This document shows, one piece after another, positions 26,372-37,163 of a stretch of DNA of 64,000 bases (position 1 is the stretch's first letter; each line of letters starts with the position of its first letter). The notes beneath the pieces were generated by a model that saw nothing but the letters and a program-made list of their open reading frames with translations, did no database searches and had not been told where the DNA came from. The translations under genes were made by a program, and so were the position numbers. Source of the DNA: Paraburkholderia rhizosphaerae. Lineage in GTDB: Bacteria; Pseudomonadota; Gammaproteobacteria; Burkholderiales; Burkholderiaceae. The DNA lies in the NCBI RefSeq assembly GCF_004366595.1, contig NZ_SORE01000006.1, positions 272,876 to 336,875 of the forward strand. The letters run 5' to 3'.

Positions 26372-27412
26372 ATGAGCGACACCGAGCGCCGAGCGGTACT
26401 CGAGGTCAGTGGCTTTTCATTGAAGTTTTCGCGCTCGGCCGCGATGCCGAATCTCGTCGATAACGTGTCGTTCGCGGTCCGCGGCGGTGAGACGCTGTGC
26501 ATCGTCGGCGAATCGGGCTGCGGCAAAAGCGTCACGTCGCTAGCGCTGATGGGGCTGCTCGCCAGCCCGCCCGCGCAGCGCGTGTCGGGCACCGCGGTGT
26601 TCGACGGCAAGGACCTCTTTACGCTGACCGAGCGCGAGCTCGCCGATATTCGCGGCAACCGGCTTTCGATGATCTTCCAGGAGCCGATGACGTCGCTGAA
26701 CCCCGCGTTCACGGTCGGCGAGCAGATCGCCGAAAGCATCCGGCGGCATCGTGGCGTCGATCGCGCCGAGGCGCGCGCGCAAGCGCTCGAGATGCTGCGC
26801 CTGGTGCGTATTCCCGCGCCGGAAACGCGCCTCGACGCGTATCCGCATCAACTGTCCGGCGGCATGCGCCAGCGCGTAATGATCGCGATGGCGCTCGCGA
26901 ACCGGCCGCGTCTGCTGATCGCCGACGAACCGACTACCGCGCTCGACGTGACGATTCAGGCGCAGGTGCTCGCGCTGATCCGTAACCTGCAGGCCGAGAC
27001 CGGCACCGCGATGGTGTTGATCACGCACGACCTCGGTGTCGTCGCGGAAGTCGCGGATCACGTTGCGGTGATGTACGCAGGTCGCATTGTCGAATACGGC
27101 ACGGTCGCCGATCTGTTCGACGATCCGCAGCATCCGTACACGATCGGGTTGATGGGCGCGATTCCGTCGACCGGCAAGCGCGAAGGCACGCTCGCGACGA
27201 TTCGCGGCTCGGTGCCGTCTCCTGAACAGATGCCTGACGGCTGTCGCTTTGCGCCGCGCTGTCCGTTTGCCGAACAGCGCTGTATCGACGCCGCGCCGCC
27301 GGATCAGCCGATTGCGGGCGTGCATCGCGTCGCGTGCTGGCTCGCGCCGGTCGAGCAGTCCGCCTACGGCGCCGCACAGGCTCTCGCCGCGCCTCGCAGG
27401 GAAGTCGCATGA
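26372..27412 (+). CDS. Oligopeptide-type ABC transporter ATPase (OppD/DppD-like)
   Basis: A 346-residue ATP-binding subunit of an Opp/Dpp/Gsi importer. It has Walker A GESGCGKS (about residues 46-53), signature LSGGMRQR, Walker B LLIADEP, and the C-terminal oligopeptide-family extension with a four-cysteine iron-sulfur-type motif (CRFAPRCPF, later CIDAAP and ACWL). It starts the importer operon and overlaps the next gene by four bases (ATGA), which implies translational coupling. With the second ATPase it powers uptake of a peptide, possibly glutathione. Confidence 0.93.
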   Translation: MSDTERRAVLEVSGFSLKFSRSAAMPNLVDNVSFAVRGGETLCIVGESGCGKSVTSLALMGLLASPPAQRVSGTAVFDGKDLFTLTERELADIRGNRLSMIFQEPMTSLNPAFTVGEQIAESIRRHRGVDRAEARAQALEMLRLVRIPAPETRLDAYPHQLSGGMRQRVMIAMALANRPRLLIADEPTTALDVTIQAQVLALIRNLQAETGTAMVLITHDLGVVAEVADHVAVMYAGRIVEYGTVADLFDDPQHPYTIGLMGAIPSTGKREGTLATIRGSVPSPEQMPDGCRFAPRCPFAEQRCIDAAPPDQPIAGVHRVACWLAPVEQSAYGAAQALAAPRREVA

Positions 27413-28584
27413 ACAGCAAGCCGAACACGCTAAACGCGCAAAACGCGACGAACGTAGCTCGCGCGGACGCGCCGCTTGCGCCGATCCTCGAAGCGCGCGC
27501 GCTGACGAAGCACTTCGGCGGCGAGCGTCATCTGTTTACTCGCACGCCCGTGGTCTATGCGGTCAACGATGTGTCGTTTGCGGTCGAGGCCGGCGAAACC
27601 TTCGCGATCGTCGGCGAATCGGGCTGCGGCAAGTCGACGCTCGGCCGCTTGCTGCTGCGCCTGATCGACTCGACGCAAGGCCGCGTGCTGTACCAGGGGC
27701 GCGACATCACGCATCTGCAGGGCGCGCCGATGCGGCGGCTGCGGCGCGAAATGCAGCTGATTTTCCAGGACCCGTTCGCGTCGCTGAACCCGGGCATGAC
27801 GGTCGGGCAGATTGTCGGTGAGCCGATCGCGCTGCACGGGCTCGCGCGCAACGGCGCCGAACGTCGCGAGCGGGTCGCGCAATTGCTGCGGACGGTCGGC
27901 TTGCAGCCGGCCTACGCCGATCGTTATCCGCACGAGTTTTCCGGCGGTCAGCGGCAGCGGATCGGCATTGCGCGCGCGCTGGCGGGGGAACCCAAACTGA
28001 TTGTCGGCGACGAGCCGGTGTCGGCGCTCGATGTATCCGTGCAGGCGCAAGTGATCAACCTGCTCGAAACGCTGAAGCAGGATCTCGGCCTCACGCTGAT
28101 CATGGTCGCGCACGATCTCGCGGTGATCCGCCATATGAGCGATCGCGTCGCGGTGATGTACCTCGGCGAGATCGTCGAACTGGCCGACGTCGATGCGCTA
28201 TTCGACACACCGCTGCATCCGTATACGCAGGCGCTGCTTGGCGCGATTCCGGTCAGCAGCCCGCACGAGCGCCGCACGCGAGTCGCGTTGACCGGCGACC
28301 TGCCGAGTCCGACCGCGCCGCCGCCCGGTTGCCGCTTTCATCCGCGTTGCCCGCATGCGAAGCCGCTGTGCTCGCAGGAGCGTCCGCCGAGCGAAACGCT
28401 CGCGGACGGACGGCGCGTCGCGTGTCACTTCTGGCGCGAGATCCAGAACGCGGGCGGCGGTGCGCCGCTCGCCACGAGTGTCAGCACGAAGCTGACCGAG
28501 CGGCTCGCGATCTATCGCGAACGCCAGATTGCGCAAGCCGCGCAGTCCCAGCAGGCCACGCAGGCTGCCGGCCTTGCCGGGTGA
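27409..28584 (+). CDS. Oligopeptide-type ABC transporter ATPase (OppF/DppF-like)
   Basis: The second ATPase, 391 residues. Walker A is GESGCGKST, the signature is FSGGQRQR, Walker B is LIVGDEP, and the C-terminal four-cysteine extension ([14 protein letters not shown]) is present. A tail of about 45 Gln/Ala-rich residues after it is unusual and may be disordered. The start overlaps the stop of the previous gene (ATGA). E. coli GsiA is one fused protein; here the two halves are separate genes, as in Opp and Dpp systems. Confidence 0.93.
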   Translation: MNSKPNTLNAQNATNVARADAPLAPILEARALTKHFGGERHLFTRTPVVYAVNDVSFAVEAGETFAIVGESGCGKSTLGRLLLRLIDSTQGRVLYQGRDITHLQGAPMRRLRREMQLIFQDPFASLNPGMTVGQIVGEPIALHGLARNGAERRERVAQLLRTVGLQPAYADRYPHEFSGGQRQRIGIARALAGEPKLIVGDEPVSALDVSVQAQVINLLETLKQDLGLTLIMVAHDLAVIRHMSDRVAVMYLGEIVELADVDALFDTPLHPYTQALLGAIPVSSPHERRTRVALTGDLPSPTAPPPGCRFHPRCPHAKPLCSQERPPSETLADGRRVACHFWREIQNAGGGAPLATSVSTKLTERLAIYRERQIAQAAQSQQATQAAGLAG

Positions 28585-28639
28585 CGCAGCCGAACACCAC
28601 CACACCGCTTTATTGAACCGGGAAGAAAGGAAAGACCGC

Positions 28640-30139
28640 ATGCGAACAATGTTGATTGCCGCGGCGCTCGCCCTGAGCGCGTCCACCGCGATGGCGCAGA
28701 CCAGCCAGATCCGGATCGGCTTGCAGGACGACATCGGCACGCTCGATCCCGCACGCAGCGTGCAGTTCGTCGACCGCGTCGTGTTTGCGTCGCTGTGCAA
28801 CTCGCTCGTCGACATCACGCCGGATCTGAAATTCGTGCCGGTGCTCGCGACCTCGTGGAGCACGAGCGCGGATGGCAAGACGCTGACCTTCAAGCTGCGC
28901 AAGGGCGTCAAGTTTCAGGATGACGAGCCGTTCAACGCGGCCGCCGTCAAGGCCAACCTCGATCGCTACATGACGCAGCAGAACAGCAACCGCAAGAGCG
29001 AGCTGGCCTCGGTCGACCATGTGACGGTTGTCGACGACGATACGGTCGCGATTTCGCTGAAGCAGCCCGACGCGTCGCTGCTGGCTTCGCTGTCCGACCG
29101 TGCGGGCATGATGCTCGCGCCGAAGACGCTGTCGGACCCGGCGGGCATCGCGGCGCACCCGGTTTGCTCCGGCCCGTACAAATTTGTCGAGCGCGTGCAG
29201 AACGATCGCGTCGTGCTAGAGAAATTCCCCGGCTACTGGGATTCGGCGAAGTACCCGATCCAGCGCATCGTCTACCTGCCGATTCCGGACAGCACGGTGC
29301 GTCTCGCGAACCTGCGCTCGGGCTCGCTCGACATGGTCGAGCGCATCGCACCGTCCGACGTGGCGGGCGTGAAGCGGGATGCGAACCTGCAATTCGTGTC
29401 GATCGGCGGCCTCGGCTATGCGAACGTCACGTTCAACATCGGCAATGGTCCGCGCAGCAACTCGGTGCTGCGCGACAAGCGGGTGCGCGAAGCGTTCGAC
29501 CTGTCGATCGACCGCGATGCGATCAATCAGGTGATCGGCGGCGGCATTTTTACGCCGGCCAACCAGGGTCTGGCGAGCTCGAGCCCGTACTTCGATGCGG
29601 CGTTGCCGCCGATTCATCGCGACGTGGCGAAGGCGAAAGCGCTGCTGAAGGCAGCGGGCCACGAGAAGGTCGACATCGAGTTCACCTATCCGAACAACAC
29701 GGTGGCGAGCCAGATCGTGCAGATGATGCAGGCGATGGTCGGCGAGACCGGCTTTAACCTGAAGCTGCGGCCGACCGACTACGCGGCCGAGTTGAACGCC
29801 GCGCATTCGGGTGACTTCCAGGCGATGTTCAACAGCTGGTCGGGCCGGGTCGATCCGGACGGCAATCTGCACCAGTTCAACACGTGCAACGGCAACCTGA
29901 ACTACGGGCATTACTGCAATCCGCAGGTCGACAAGCTGCTCGACGCTGCGCGCGTCGGCGCGACGGTCGAGCAGCGCAAGGCCGACTACGCGGCGGCGCT
30001 CAAGCTGCTGGCCGATGAAGACCCGATCTCGTATGTCTACATCCAGCCGTGGCCGTACGCGCTGTCGAAGAAAGTGCAGGGTTTCAAGGCCTATCCGGAC
30101 GGTCTGATTCGCCTGTCCGGCGTGAGCGTCAAGGGTTGA
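28640..30139 (+). CDS. ABC transporter substrate-binding protein (SBP family 5)
   Basis: A 499-residue periplasmic binding protein of the oligopeptide/glutathione type. A signal peptide (MRTMLIAAALALSASTAMA, cleavage before QTSQ) is clear. The mature protein has the family-5 features GTLDPA, LRKGVKFQDDEPFNA, GPYKF and VREAFDLSIDRDAI. GAAAGGAAAG precedes the ATG. It sits between the ATPases and permeases of the importer. A gamma-glutamyltransferase gene at the operon end suggests gamma-glutamyl peptides as ligand. Confidence 0.92.
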   Translation: MRTMLIAAALALSASTAMAQTSQIRIGLQDDIGTLDPARSVQFVDRVVFASLCNSLVDITPDLKFVPVLATSWSTSADGKTLTFKLRKGVKFQDDEPFNAAAVKANLDRYMTQQNSNRKSELASVDHVTVVDDDTVAISLKQPDASLLASLSDRAGMMLAPKTLSDPAGIAAHPVCSGPYKFVERVQNDRVVLEKFPGYWDSAKYPIQRIVYLPIPDSTVRLANLRSGSLDMVERIAPSDVAGVKRDANLQFVSIGGLGYANVTFNIGNGPRSNSVLRDKRVREAFDLSIDRDAINQVIGGGIFTPANQGLASSSPYFDAALPPIHRDVAKAKALLKAAGHEKVDIEFTYPNNTVASQIVQMMQAMVGETGFNLKLRPTDYAAELNAAHSGDFQAMFNSWSGRVDPDGNLHQFNTCNGNLNYGHYCNPQVDKLLDAARVGATVEQRKADYAAALKLLADEDPISYVYIQPWPYALSKKVQGFKAYPDGLIRLSGVSVKG

Positions 30140-30142
30140 AGC

Positions 30143-31087
30143 ATGCTTAGGATCATCGCCAATCGCTTGCTGGTCGCGGTGCCGACACTGATTCTCGTGT
30201 CGATGCTGATTTTCGGCCTGCAGAAGCTATTGCCCGGCGACCCGGTTTTGGCGATGGCCGGTGAAGACCAGGACCCACAGCTGATCGCCGCGCTGCGCGT
30301 CAAGTATCACCTCGACCAGCCGGTGCCGACGCAGTACATGCTATGGGTCAAGGACGTGCTGCACGGCAATCTCGGTTCGTCGCTGCGCACCGATGTGCCG
30401 GTCACGTCGCTGATCGCGCAGAAGCTGCCGGTGACGATCCAGCTTGCGGTAATGGGGATGATCTTCGCGATCGGCATCGGCATTCCGGCGGGCGTGATCT
30501 CTGCCGCGAGCCGCGGCGGCCCGCTCGATTACGGAGCGAACATCTTCGCGCTATCGGGCATGTCGATCCCGAACTTCTGGCTCGGCATCATGCTGATCTT
30601 TCTGGTGTCGGTGCACTGGCAGTTGCTGCCGTCATCCGGATATGTGTCACCCAGCGAGGACTTCTGGCTCAGCATCAAAACCATGCTGATGCCCGCGTTC
30701 GTGCTCGGTGCCGCGCTTGGGGCGCAACTGATGCGGCATACGCGCAGCGCGATGTTGAGCGTGCTGCGCACCGATTACATCCGCACTGCACGCGCGAAAG
30801 GCCTGTTGCGCGCGACCGTGGTCGTCAAGCACGGCTTTCGCAATGCGCTGATTCCGATCGTCACCGTGCTCGCGCTACTGTTCGGCGAACTGCTCGCGGG
30901 CGCGGTGCTCACCGAACAGGTGTTCACGATTCCGGGCTTCGGCAAGCTGATCGTCGACGCGGTGTTCAATCGCGACTATGCGGTTGTGCAAGGCGTCGTA
31001 CTGGTCACCGCGCTGTCGTTTATCGTCGTCAATCTGTGCGCCGACGTGCTGTATATCGTGCTTAATCCCCGAATGAGGCGCAGCTGA
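30143..31087 (+). CDS. Oligopeptide-type ABC transporter permease (OppB/GsiC-like)
   Basis: A 314-residue membrane subunit. It begins MLRIIANRLLVAVPTLILVS, the usual first helix, followed by LLPGDPV and the long periplasmic loop. The EAA-type coupling loop is in RTARAKGLLRATVVVKHGF, which contacts the ATPase. Five to six helices are visible. It starts three bases after the binding-protein stop, and its stop shares bases with the next ATG (TGATG). Confidence 0.93.
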   Translation: MLRIIANRLLVAVPTLILVSMLIFGLQKLLPGDPVLAMAGEDQDPQLIAALRVKYHLDQPVPTQYMLWVKDVLHGNLGSSLRTDVPVTSLIAQKLPVTIQLAVMGMIFAIGIGIPAGVISAASRGGPLDYGANIFALSGMSIPNFWLGIMLIFLVSVHWQLLPSSGYVSPSEDFWLSIKTMLMPAFVLGAALGAQLMRHTRSAMLSVLRTDYIRTARAKGLLRATVVVKHGFRNALIPIVTVLALLFGELLAGAVLTEQVFTIPGFGKLIVDAVFNRDYAVVQGVVLVTALSFIVVNLCADVLYIVLNPRMRRS

Positions 31088-31992
31088 TGGCCACTCCCGC
31101 CGCTCCTGTCCGTCCATCGTCGTCCGCTGCCGGTGCTGGCGCGGCGACCACGCTGCCGCGCCGCAAACGTCGCGGACTCGCGAAGTTCATGCGCAATCGC
31201 GCGGCCGTGTTCGGCGCCGCGCTCGTGCTGTTGACCGTGTTCATGGCGCTGTTCGCGCCCTGGCTCACGCATTACGACCCGGTGCAGGCGAGCTTTCTGA
31301 CCGTGCGTCAGCCGCCGTCGGCCGCGCATTGGTTCGGTACCGACGAACTCGGCCGCGATGTGTTCGCGCGTCTGCTGTATGGCGCGCGCGCGTCGTTGAT
31401 GGCGGGTGTCGTGTCGGTCGCGATCGCGGTTGTGATCGGATTGCCGCTTGGCCTGCTGGCGGGCTATTTCGGCAAGCTGATCGACGGCGTGATTTCGCGC
31501 ATCGCGGATGCGCTGCTGTCCATTCCGTTCCTGATTCTCGCGATTGCGCTGGCCGCGTTCCTCGGCCCAAGCCTGACGAATGCGATGGCCGCGATCGGCA
31601 TTTCGGCGATGCCGCGCTTCGTGCGCCTGACGCGCGGCCAGGCGCTCGCGGTGAAGGCCGAGGAGTATGTCGAAGGCGCGCGGGCAATCGGTCTCGGTCA
31701 TACGCGAATCATCGTGCGCTACATCCTGCCGAATGTGCTGCCGCCGATCATCGTGCAGGCGAGCCTGACGATCGCGACGGCGATCATCGCCGAGGCAAGT
31801 CTGTCGTTTCTCGGGCTCGGGCAGTTGCCGCCGTCGCCATCGTGGGGATCGATGCTGAACACCGCGAAAGACTTCGTGAGCCAGGCGCCGTGGCTGTCCG
31901 TGTTCCCCGGCGTCGCGATTTTCCTGGCTGTGCTAGGTTTTAACCTGCTCGGCGACGGCTTGCGCGACGCGCTCGATCCGCGTGAATCGTAG
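31087..31992 (+). CDS. Oligopeptide-type ABC transporter permease (OppC/GsiD-like)
   Basis: A 301-residue partner permease. It has an OppC-type cytoplasmic N terminus (about 40 residues, Ala/Arg-rich), a first helix, then the periplasmic FGTDELGRDVFARLLYGAR signature and the EAA loop (EGARAIGLGHTRIIVRYIL). The C terminus FNLLGDGLRDALDP is typical of the family. Its ATG overlaps the stop of the upstream permease. With the other subunits it completes the importer. Confidence 0.93.
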   Translation: MATPAAPVRPSSSAAGAGAATTLPRRKRRGLAKFMRNRAAVFGAALVLLTVFMALFAPWLTHYDPVQASFLTVRQPPSAAHWFGTDELGRDVFARLLYGARASLMAGVVSVAIAVVIGLPLGLLAGYFGKLIDGVISRIADALLSIPFLILAIALAAFLGPSLTNAMAAIGISAMPRFVRLTRGQALAVKAEEYVEGARAIGLGHTRIIVRYILPNVLPPIIVQASLTIATAIIAEASLSFLGLGQLPPSPSWGSMLNTAKDFVSQAPWLSVFPGVAIFLAVLGFNLLGDGLRDALDPRES

Positions 31993-32043
31993 TTGTTTTG
32001 CGCCGTTGGTCTCTTTCATTACTTTCATCCGCTTGAGTTTTTC

Positions 32044-33681
32044 ATGACACGTTTCAACTGGCAAAACCCTTATCCGACGCAGCGCCTGCCGGTGTTCGCG
32101 CGCAATATCGTTTCGACGTCGCATCCGCTGGCCGCGCAAGCCGGTCTGCGGATGTTGTGGAAAGGCGGCAATGCGGTCGATGCGGCGATCGCCGCCGCCG
32201 CGGTGCTGACGGCAGTGGAGCCCGTGTCGTGCGGACTGGGCGGCGACGCTTTCGCGATCGTCTGGGACGGCAACAAGCTGCACGGCCTCAATGCGTCGGG
32301 CACCGCGCCCGCTGCATGGAGTGTCGATTACTTCAAACGCAAGTACGGTGAAGAGAACGGTCTCGCTATCCAGCCGAAGCGCGGCTGGGACGCGGTGACC
32401 GTGCCCGGCGTGATCGCCGGCTGGGAAGCGCTGCACAAGAAGTTCGGCAAGCTGTCGTTTGCCGATCTGATGGAACCGGCCATTGAGATCTGCGAACGCG
32501 GCCACGCGGTGGCGAGCGTCGTCGCGCACAAGTGGGCGGCCGCGGTGCCGGAACTGAAAGACCAGCCGGGCTTCGCGCAGACTTTCATGCCGCACGGCCG
32601 CGCGCCTGAGGTGAGCGAACTGATTCGCTACCCGGGTCACGCGAAGACGCTGCGGCTGCTCGCTGAACAAGGTCCGCGCGCGTATTACGAAGGTGAAATC
32701 GCCGAGCGTATCGCCGCGTTTGCGCGCGAGCATGGCGGTGCGATGACGGCGGCCGATCTGCGCGACTATCGCGCGGACTGGGTCGAGCCGATCTCGAAGC
32801 AGTATCGCGGCTACAAGGTGCACGAAATTCCGCCGAACGGGCAGGGCATCGCGGCGCTGATCGCGCTTGGCATTCTCGAGCAGTTCGACGTCGCATCGCT
32901 GAAGGTTGACAACGTCGAATCGCAGCATTTGCAGATCGAAGCGATGAAGCTCGCGTTCGCCGACATCTATCGTTACGTGGCCGACCCGCGCTCGATGGAA
33001 GTGACGCCCGAACAGATGCTCGACGACGCGTACCTGAAGTCGCGCGCGAAGCTGATCGATCCGAAGCGCGCGACGCACTTCGATTTCGGCATGCCGAAGG
33101 CGGGCGGCACGATCTATATGTCCGCGGCCGATGAGAGCGGCATGATGGTCAGCTTTATCCAGTCGAACTATATGGGCTTCGGCTCGGGCGTCGTCGTGCC
33201 GGAGTACGGCGTGTCGATGCAGAACCGCGGCTTTGGTTTCTCGACGAATCCGCAGTCACCGAACGTTGTCGAAGGCGGCAAGCGGCCGTTCCATACGATC
33301 ATTCCGGCATTCCTCACGCAGCAGGTGAACGGCCGCGATGAGGCGGTGATGAGCTTCGGCGTGATGGGTGGCGATATGCAGCCGCAAGGCCATCTGCAGT
33401 CGATCGTGCGGATGCTCGACTACGGTCAGCAGCCGCAGGCCGCATGCGATGCGCCGCGCTGGAAGGTCAACCGCGACTTCACGATCGACGTCGAGTCGAA
33501 TCTGGACGCGGACTGCGTGCGCGGACTCGAACAGCGCGGGCACCAGATCAAGTCGTTCGATGATCCGTATATGGACTTCGGCTCGGGCCAGTACATCTGG
33601 AGGCTCGATCGCAATGAGCCGGAGCGCGGTTATGTCGCGGCAAGCGACAGCCGGCGCGACGGGCTGGCCGCAGGGTTTTAA
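32044..33681 (+). CDS. Gamma-glutamyltransferase family protein linked to ABC importer
   Basis: A 545-residue gamma-glutamyltransferase homologue. It would hydrolyse or transfer gamma-glutamyl groups after self-cleavage. The probable nucleophile is T356 (GGTIYMSAADE), with PGVIAGWEALH, NGQGIAALIAL and the FGVMGGDMQPQGH block also present. No signal peptide is seen, so imported peptide would be cut in the cytoplasm. The start MTRFNW at 32044 lies 51 bases after the last permease. It is only distantly like the homologue at 19345-21126, so the two are not a recent duplication. Tandem terminators follow. Confidence 0.9.
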   Translation: MTRFNWQNPYPTQRLPVFARNIVSTSHPLAAQAGLRMLWKGGNAVDAAIAAAAVLTAVEPVSCGLGGDAFAIVWDGNKLHGLNASGTAPAAWSVDYFKRKYGEENGLAIQPKRGWDAVTVPGVIAGWEALHKKFGKLSFADLMEPAIEICERGHAVASVVAHKWAAAVPELKDQPGFAQTFMPHGRAPEVSELIRYPGHAKTLRLLAEQGPRAYYEGEIAERIAAFAREHGGAMTAADLRDYRADWVEPISKQYRGYKVHEIPPNGQGIAALIALGILEQFDVASLKVDNVESQHLQIEAMKLAFADIYRYVADPRSMEVTPEQMLDDAYLKSRAKLIDPKRATHFDFGMPKAGGTIYMSAADESGMMVSFIQSNYMGFGSGVVVPEYGVSMQNRGFGFSTNPQSPNVVEGGKRPFHTIIPAFLTQQVNGRDEAVMSFGVMGGDMQPQGHLQSIVRMLDYGQQPQAACDAPRWKVNRDFTIDVESNLDADCVRGLEQRGHQIKSFDDPYMDFGSGQYIWRLDRNEPERGYVAASDSRRDGLAAGF

Positions 33682-33685
33682 ACGG

Positions 33686-33712
33686 CGCGCGGCTGCAAGC
33701 CGCGCGTTTTAT
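33686..33712 (+). terminator. Intrinsic terminator after the ABC/gamma-glutamyltransferase operon
   Basis: Stem CGCGCGGC/GCCGCGCG with a five-base loop (TGCAA) followed by TTTTAT. It starts five bases after the stop codon. A second hairpin at 33742-33767 backs it up. Confidence 0.8.
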
Positions 33713-33741
33713 CGTCACCTTCATCGCCACCTCCGCTGGCA

Positions 33742-33773
33742 AGCTCCGCTGATGCGCCCGCGGAGCTTTCTTT
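33742..33773 (+). terminator. Second, backup terminator
   Basis: Stem AGCTCCGC/GCGGAGCT with a ten-base loop followed by TTCTTTTCC. Together with the hairpin at 33686-33712 it isolates the importer operon from lpxO. The rest of the gap up to 34013 shows no gene; TTGACA at 33977-33982 may be part of the lpxO promoter, though no good -10 box is at the right distance. Confidence 0.6.
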
Positions 33774-34013
33774 TCCGACCTTTCCCGTCGACTTTCCTCC
33801 TGCCACCCGCCCGACACCGATCGTCCGGCGCCTTCCTGTTGCAGCGCGATACATCTGGTCGCAGGTCGTTTGCCTGCCGTATAGCGGGCATGCCCGCTGC
33901 TGCGCACAACTTTCCTTATAGCGCTTGTAGTTAGCGAACCTGGATGCATTCAATTCGCATCTCCGCTAGACTTTTTTTGACAGTTTCATTAACAAAAAAT
34001 TACCGGAGCCATC

Positions 34014-34916
34014 ATGCGGTGGATTGTTCTGGCGTGGTTCGTATTTAGCGCGATCTATGTATTCAATCGCGGTACGCAGCGGTTCAAGTTCTGGCGTCAG
34101 CTGTCTGACCATTCGACGTTTCTCGCGCCGATCAATATCTGGTGCTATCTGCTGTCGCCGATCAAGCCCGGACCGTATATCGAGTCGTCGTGGTTTCCCG
34201 AACTCGAGCCGCTTCGTGCGAACTGGCAGACCATTCGCGACGAGGCGCTCGCGGTCGACGCATCGCAGAAGATCGCCGCGGCGGCCAATTACTCCGATAT
34301 CGGCTTCAATTCGTTTTTCAAAACGGGCTGGCGGCGTTTCTATCTGAAGTGGTACGACGCGCCGCATCCGTCCGCCCAATCACTGTGTCCGTACACGACA
34401 AAGCTGTTGCAAGGCATTCCGTCGGTGAAGGCCGCGATGTTCGCGCAACTGCCGCCGGGCGCGAGCCTCGTGCGCCATCGCGATCCGTACGCGGGGTCGG
34501 TGCGCTATCACCTCGGGCTTGTCACGCCGGCGGACCCGAAGTGCTATATCGACGTCGACGGACAGCAGTACTACTGGCGCGACGGCGAGCAGGTGATTTT
34601 CGACGAGACCTACATTCACTATGCGAAGAACGATACGAACGTGTCGCGCATCGTGCTGTTCTGCGATATCGAGCGGCCGATGCGCTTCCGCTGGGCGGCT
34701 GCGGTCAATCGCCTGGTGTCGAACACGCTGATGCGCGCGGCGGCGTCGCCGAACGAGGCAGGCGACCGCACCGGGGTGCTGAACCGGATGTTCAAGTATG
34801 TCTATGCGATTCGCCGGGCCGGCAAGAAGATCAAGGCGTGGCATCGTCCGACCTATTACGTCGTCAAATGGACGCTGTTTGGGTCGATTATCGCGAGCGT
34901 GTTCTATCTGATCTGA
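34014..34916 (+). CDS. lpxO: Lipid A 2-hydroxylase LpxO (aspartyl/asparaginyl beta-hydroxylase family)
   Basis: LpxO is an inner-membrane, Fe(II)/2-oxoglutarate-dependent dioxygenase that hydroxylates a secondary acyl chain of lipid A on the cytoplasmic side. The 300-residue protein closely follows Salmonella LpxO (302): an N-terminal membrane helix, QLSDHSTFLAPINIWCYL, DIGFNSFFKTGWRRFYLKWY, the iron site VRHRDPYAGSVRYHLG and FDETYIHYAKN with the second His, then FCDIERPM. A C-terminal hydrophobic segment ends the protein. GGAGCC precedes the ATG. It stands alone between terminators and a 305-base gap. It probably changes membrane charge and host recognition. Confidence 0.93.
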   Translation: MRWIVLAWFVFSAIYVFNRGTQRFKFWRQLSDHSTFLAPINIWCYLLSPIKPGPYIESSWFPELEPLRANWQTIRDEALAVDASQKIAAAANYSDIGFNSFFKTGWRRFYLKWYDAPHPSAQSLCPYTTKLLQGIPSVKAAMFAQLPPGASLVRHRDPYAGSVRYHLGLVTPADPKCYIDVDGQQYYWRDGEQVIFDETYIHYAKNDTNVSRIVLFCDIERPMRFRWAAAVNRLVSNTLMRAAASPNEAGDRTGVLNRMFKYVYAIRRAGKKIKAWHRPTYYVVKWTLFGSIIASVFYLI

Positions 34917-35221
34917 ACCTGCATGGCATCGGCTTCAGTCTTGCGTAGTCGCCGCGTTGCCTATGCGCCGACGGCTTGCAGTGATCCGATTTGTCGAAAG
35001 GCGTAAGAATGAGCTTGTCTGGCCGCCTCGCAGTGCTATCACTCTAAAGGTTCTCGCGCGGTCTGGCCGCCGCATCCTCGCATTGCATCCGGCGCGGTTT
35101 GCTACTTTTCCTCCTCGCTTTTCGCCCGGTTGCATAGCCGCACGGGACGTCCGAAGTCTTCCTTAGAACCGGTCGACGCACGCACCGACGCGCGGCGCGT
35201 CGCCTTATTCCGGAGAGTGAA
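34917..35221. other. Intergenic region lpxO-wrbA, no gene seen
   Basis: No coding sequence or clear terminator was found. A short inverted repeat, CGACGCGC-g-GCGCGTCG at 35186-35202, lies 20 bases before the wrbA start and could be an operator or chance in GC-rich DNA. CGGAGAG just before the wrbA ATG is its ribosome binding site. Confidence 0.4.
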
Positions 35222-35827
35222 ATGGCGAAAATTCTCGTGCTTTATTACTCGATGTACGGACACATTGAACAGATGGCAGATGCCGTCGCGGAAGGGGCGC
35301 GTTCAGCAGGCGCGTCGACATCCGTCGATATCAAACGGGTGCCCGAAACGATTCCGCAAGATATGGCCGCGAAGATTGGCGTGAAGCTCGACCAGAAGGC
35401 GCCGGTCGCGACGCAGGACGATCTGCCCAACTACGACGCGATCATCTTCGGCACCCCGACGCGTTTCGGCAATATGGCGGGCCAGATGCGCCAGTTCCTC
35501 GATATGACCGGCGCGCTCTGGATGAAGGGCTCGCTGGTCGGCAAGATCGGCAGCGTGTTCGCGTCGACCGCCACGCAACACGGCGGGCAGGAGACCACGA
35601 TCACGTCGTTTCATTCGACGCTGCTGCATCACGGCATGGTGATTATCGGCGTGCCGTATGCGTGCGCGGGGCTCGTCAATATGGATGAAGTCAGCGGCGG
35701 CACACCGTATGGCGCGACCACGCTTGCCGGGTCGGACGGCAGCCGCCAGCCGACGAAAAATGAACTCGATATCGCTCGCTATCAGGGCAAGCATGTGGCT
35801 GAAATTGCCGCGCGTATGTTCGGTTAG
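35222..35827 (+). CDS. wrbA: NAD(P)H:quinone oxidoreductase, type IV (WrbA)
   Basis: A flavodoxin-fold FMN enzyme of 201 residues that reduces quinones by two electrons and limits oxidative stress. It has the phosphate-binding loop [11 protein letters not shown] (about residues 8-18), [19 protein letters not shown], and [19 protein letters not shown], all diagnostic of WrbA. CGGAGAG precedes the ATG. A zinc-regulated gene follows after 145 bases but has its own Zur site, so the two are probably separate. Confidence 0.96.
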   Translation: MAKILVLYYSMYGHIEQMADAVAEGARSAGASTSVDIKRVPETIPQDMAAKIGVKLDQKAPVATQDDLPNYDAIIFGTPTRFGNMAGQMRQFLDMTGALWMKGSLVGKIGSVFASTATQHGGQETTITSFHSTLLHHGMVIIGVPYACAGLVNMDEVSGGTPYGATTLAGSDGSRQPTKNELDIARYQGKHVAEIAARMFG

Positions 35828-35899
35828 CGGCGGTGTGATGGCGGCTTGCAGCGCGCCTGCGGGCGCGCACGCGTTGTGCGCGGCTCTGCACGCATCAAG

Positions 35900-35914
35900 T
35901 GTTATATTATAACA
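35900..35914. promoter_or_regulatory. Zur box TGTTATATTATAACA
   Basis: A perfect 15-bp palindrome that matches the proteobacterial Zur consensus core GTTATANTATAAC exactly. It lies 58 bases before the start of a COG0523 GTPase gene. Zur bound to zinc should repress that gene, so it is expected to be on in zinc starvation. Confidence 0.85.
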
Positions 35915-35972
35915 TTCGTGGATCGGGTATCCGGCTTTGCCTTTTTCAATAAACCCCTTGCATGAGAGATCC

Positions 35973-37163
<1,191 letters not shown>

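Noticed and set aside
19345..33681. Two gamma-glutamyltransferase genes as a recent duplication
   Set aside because: Their sequences, lengths and motif contexts differ strongly, so they are distant paralogues or separate families.
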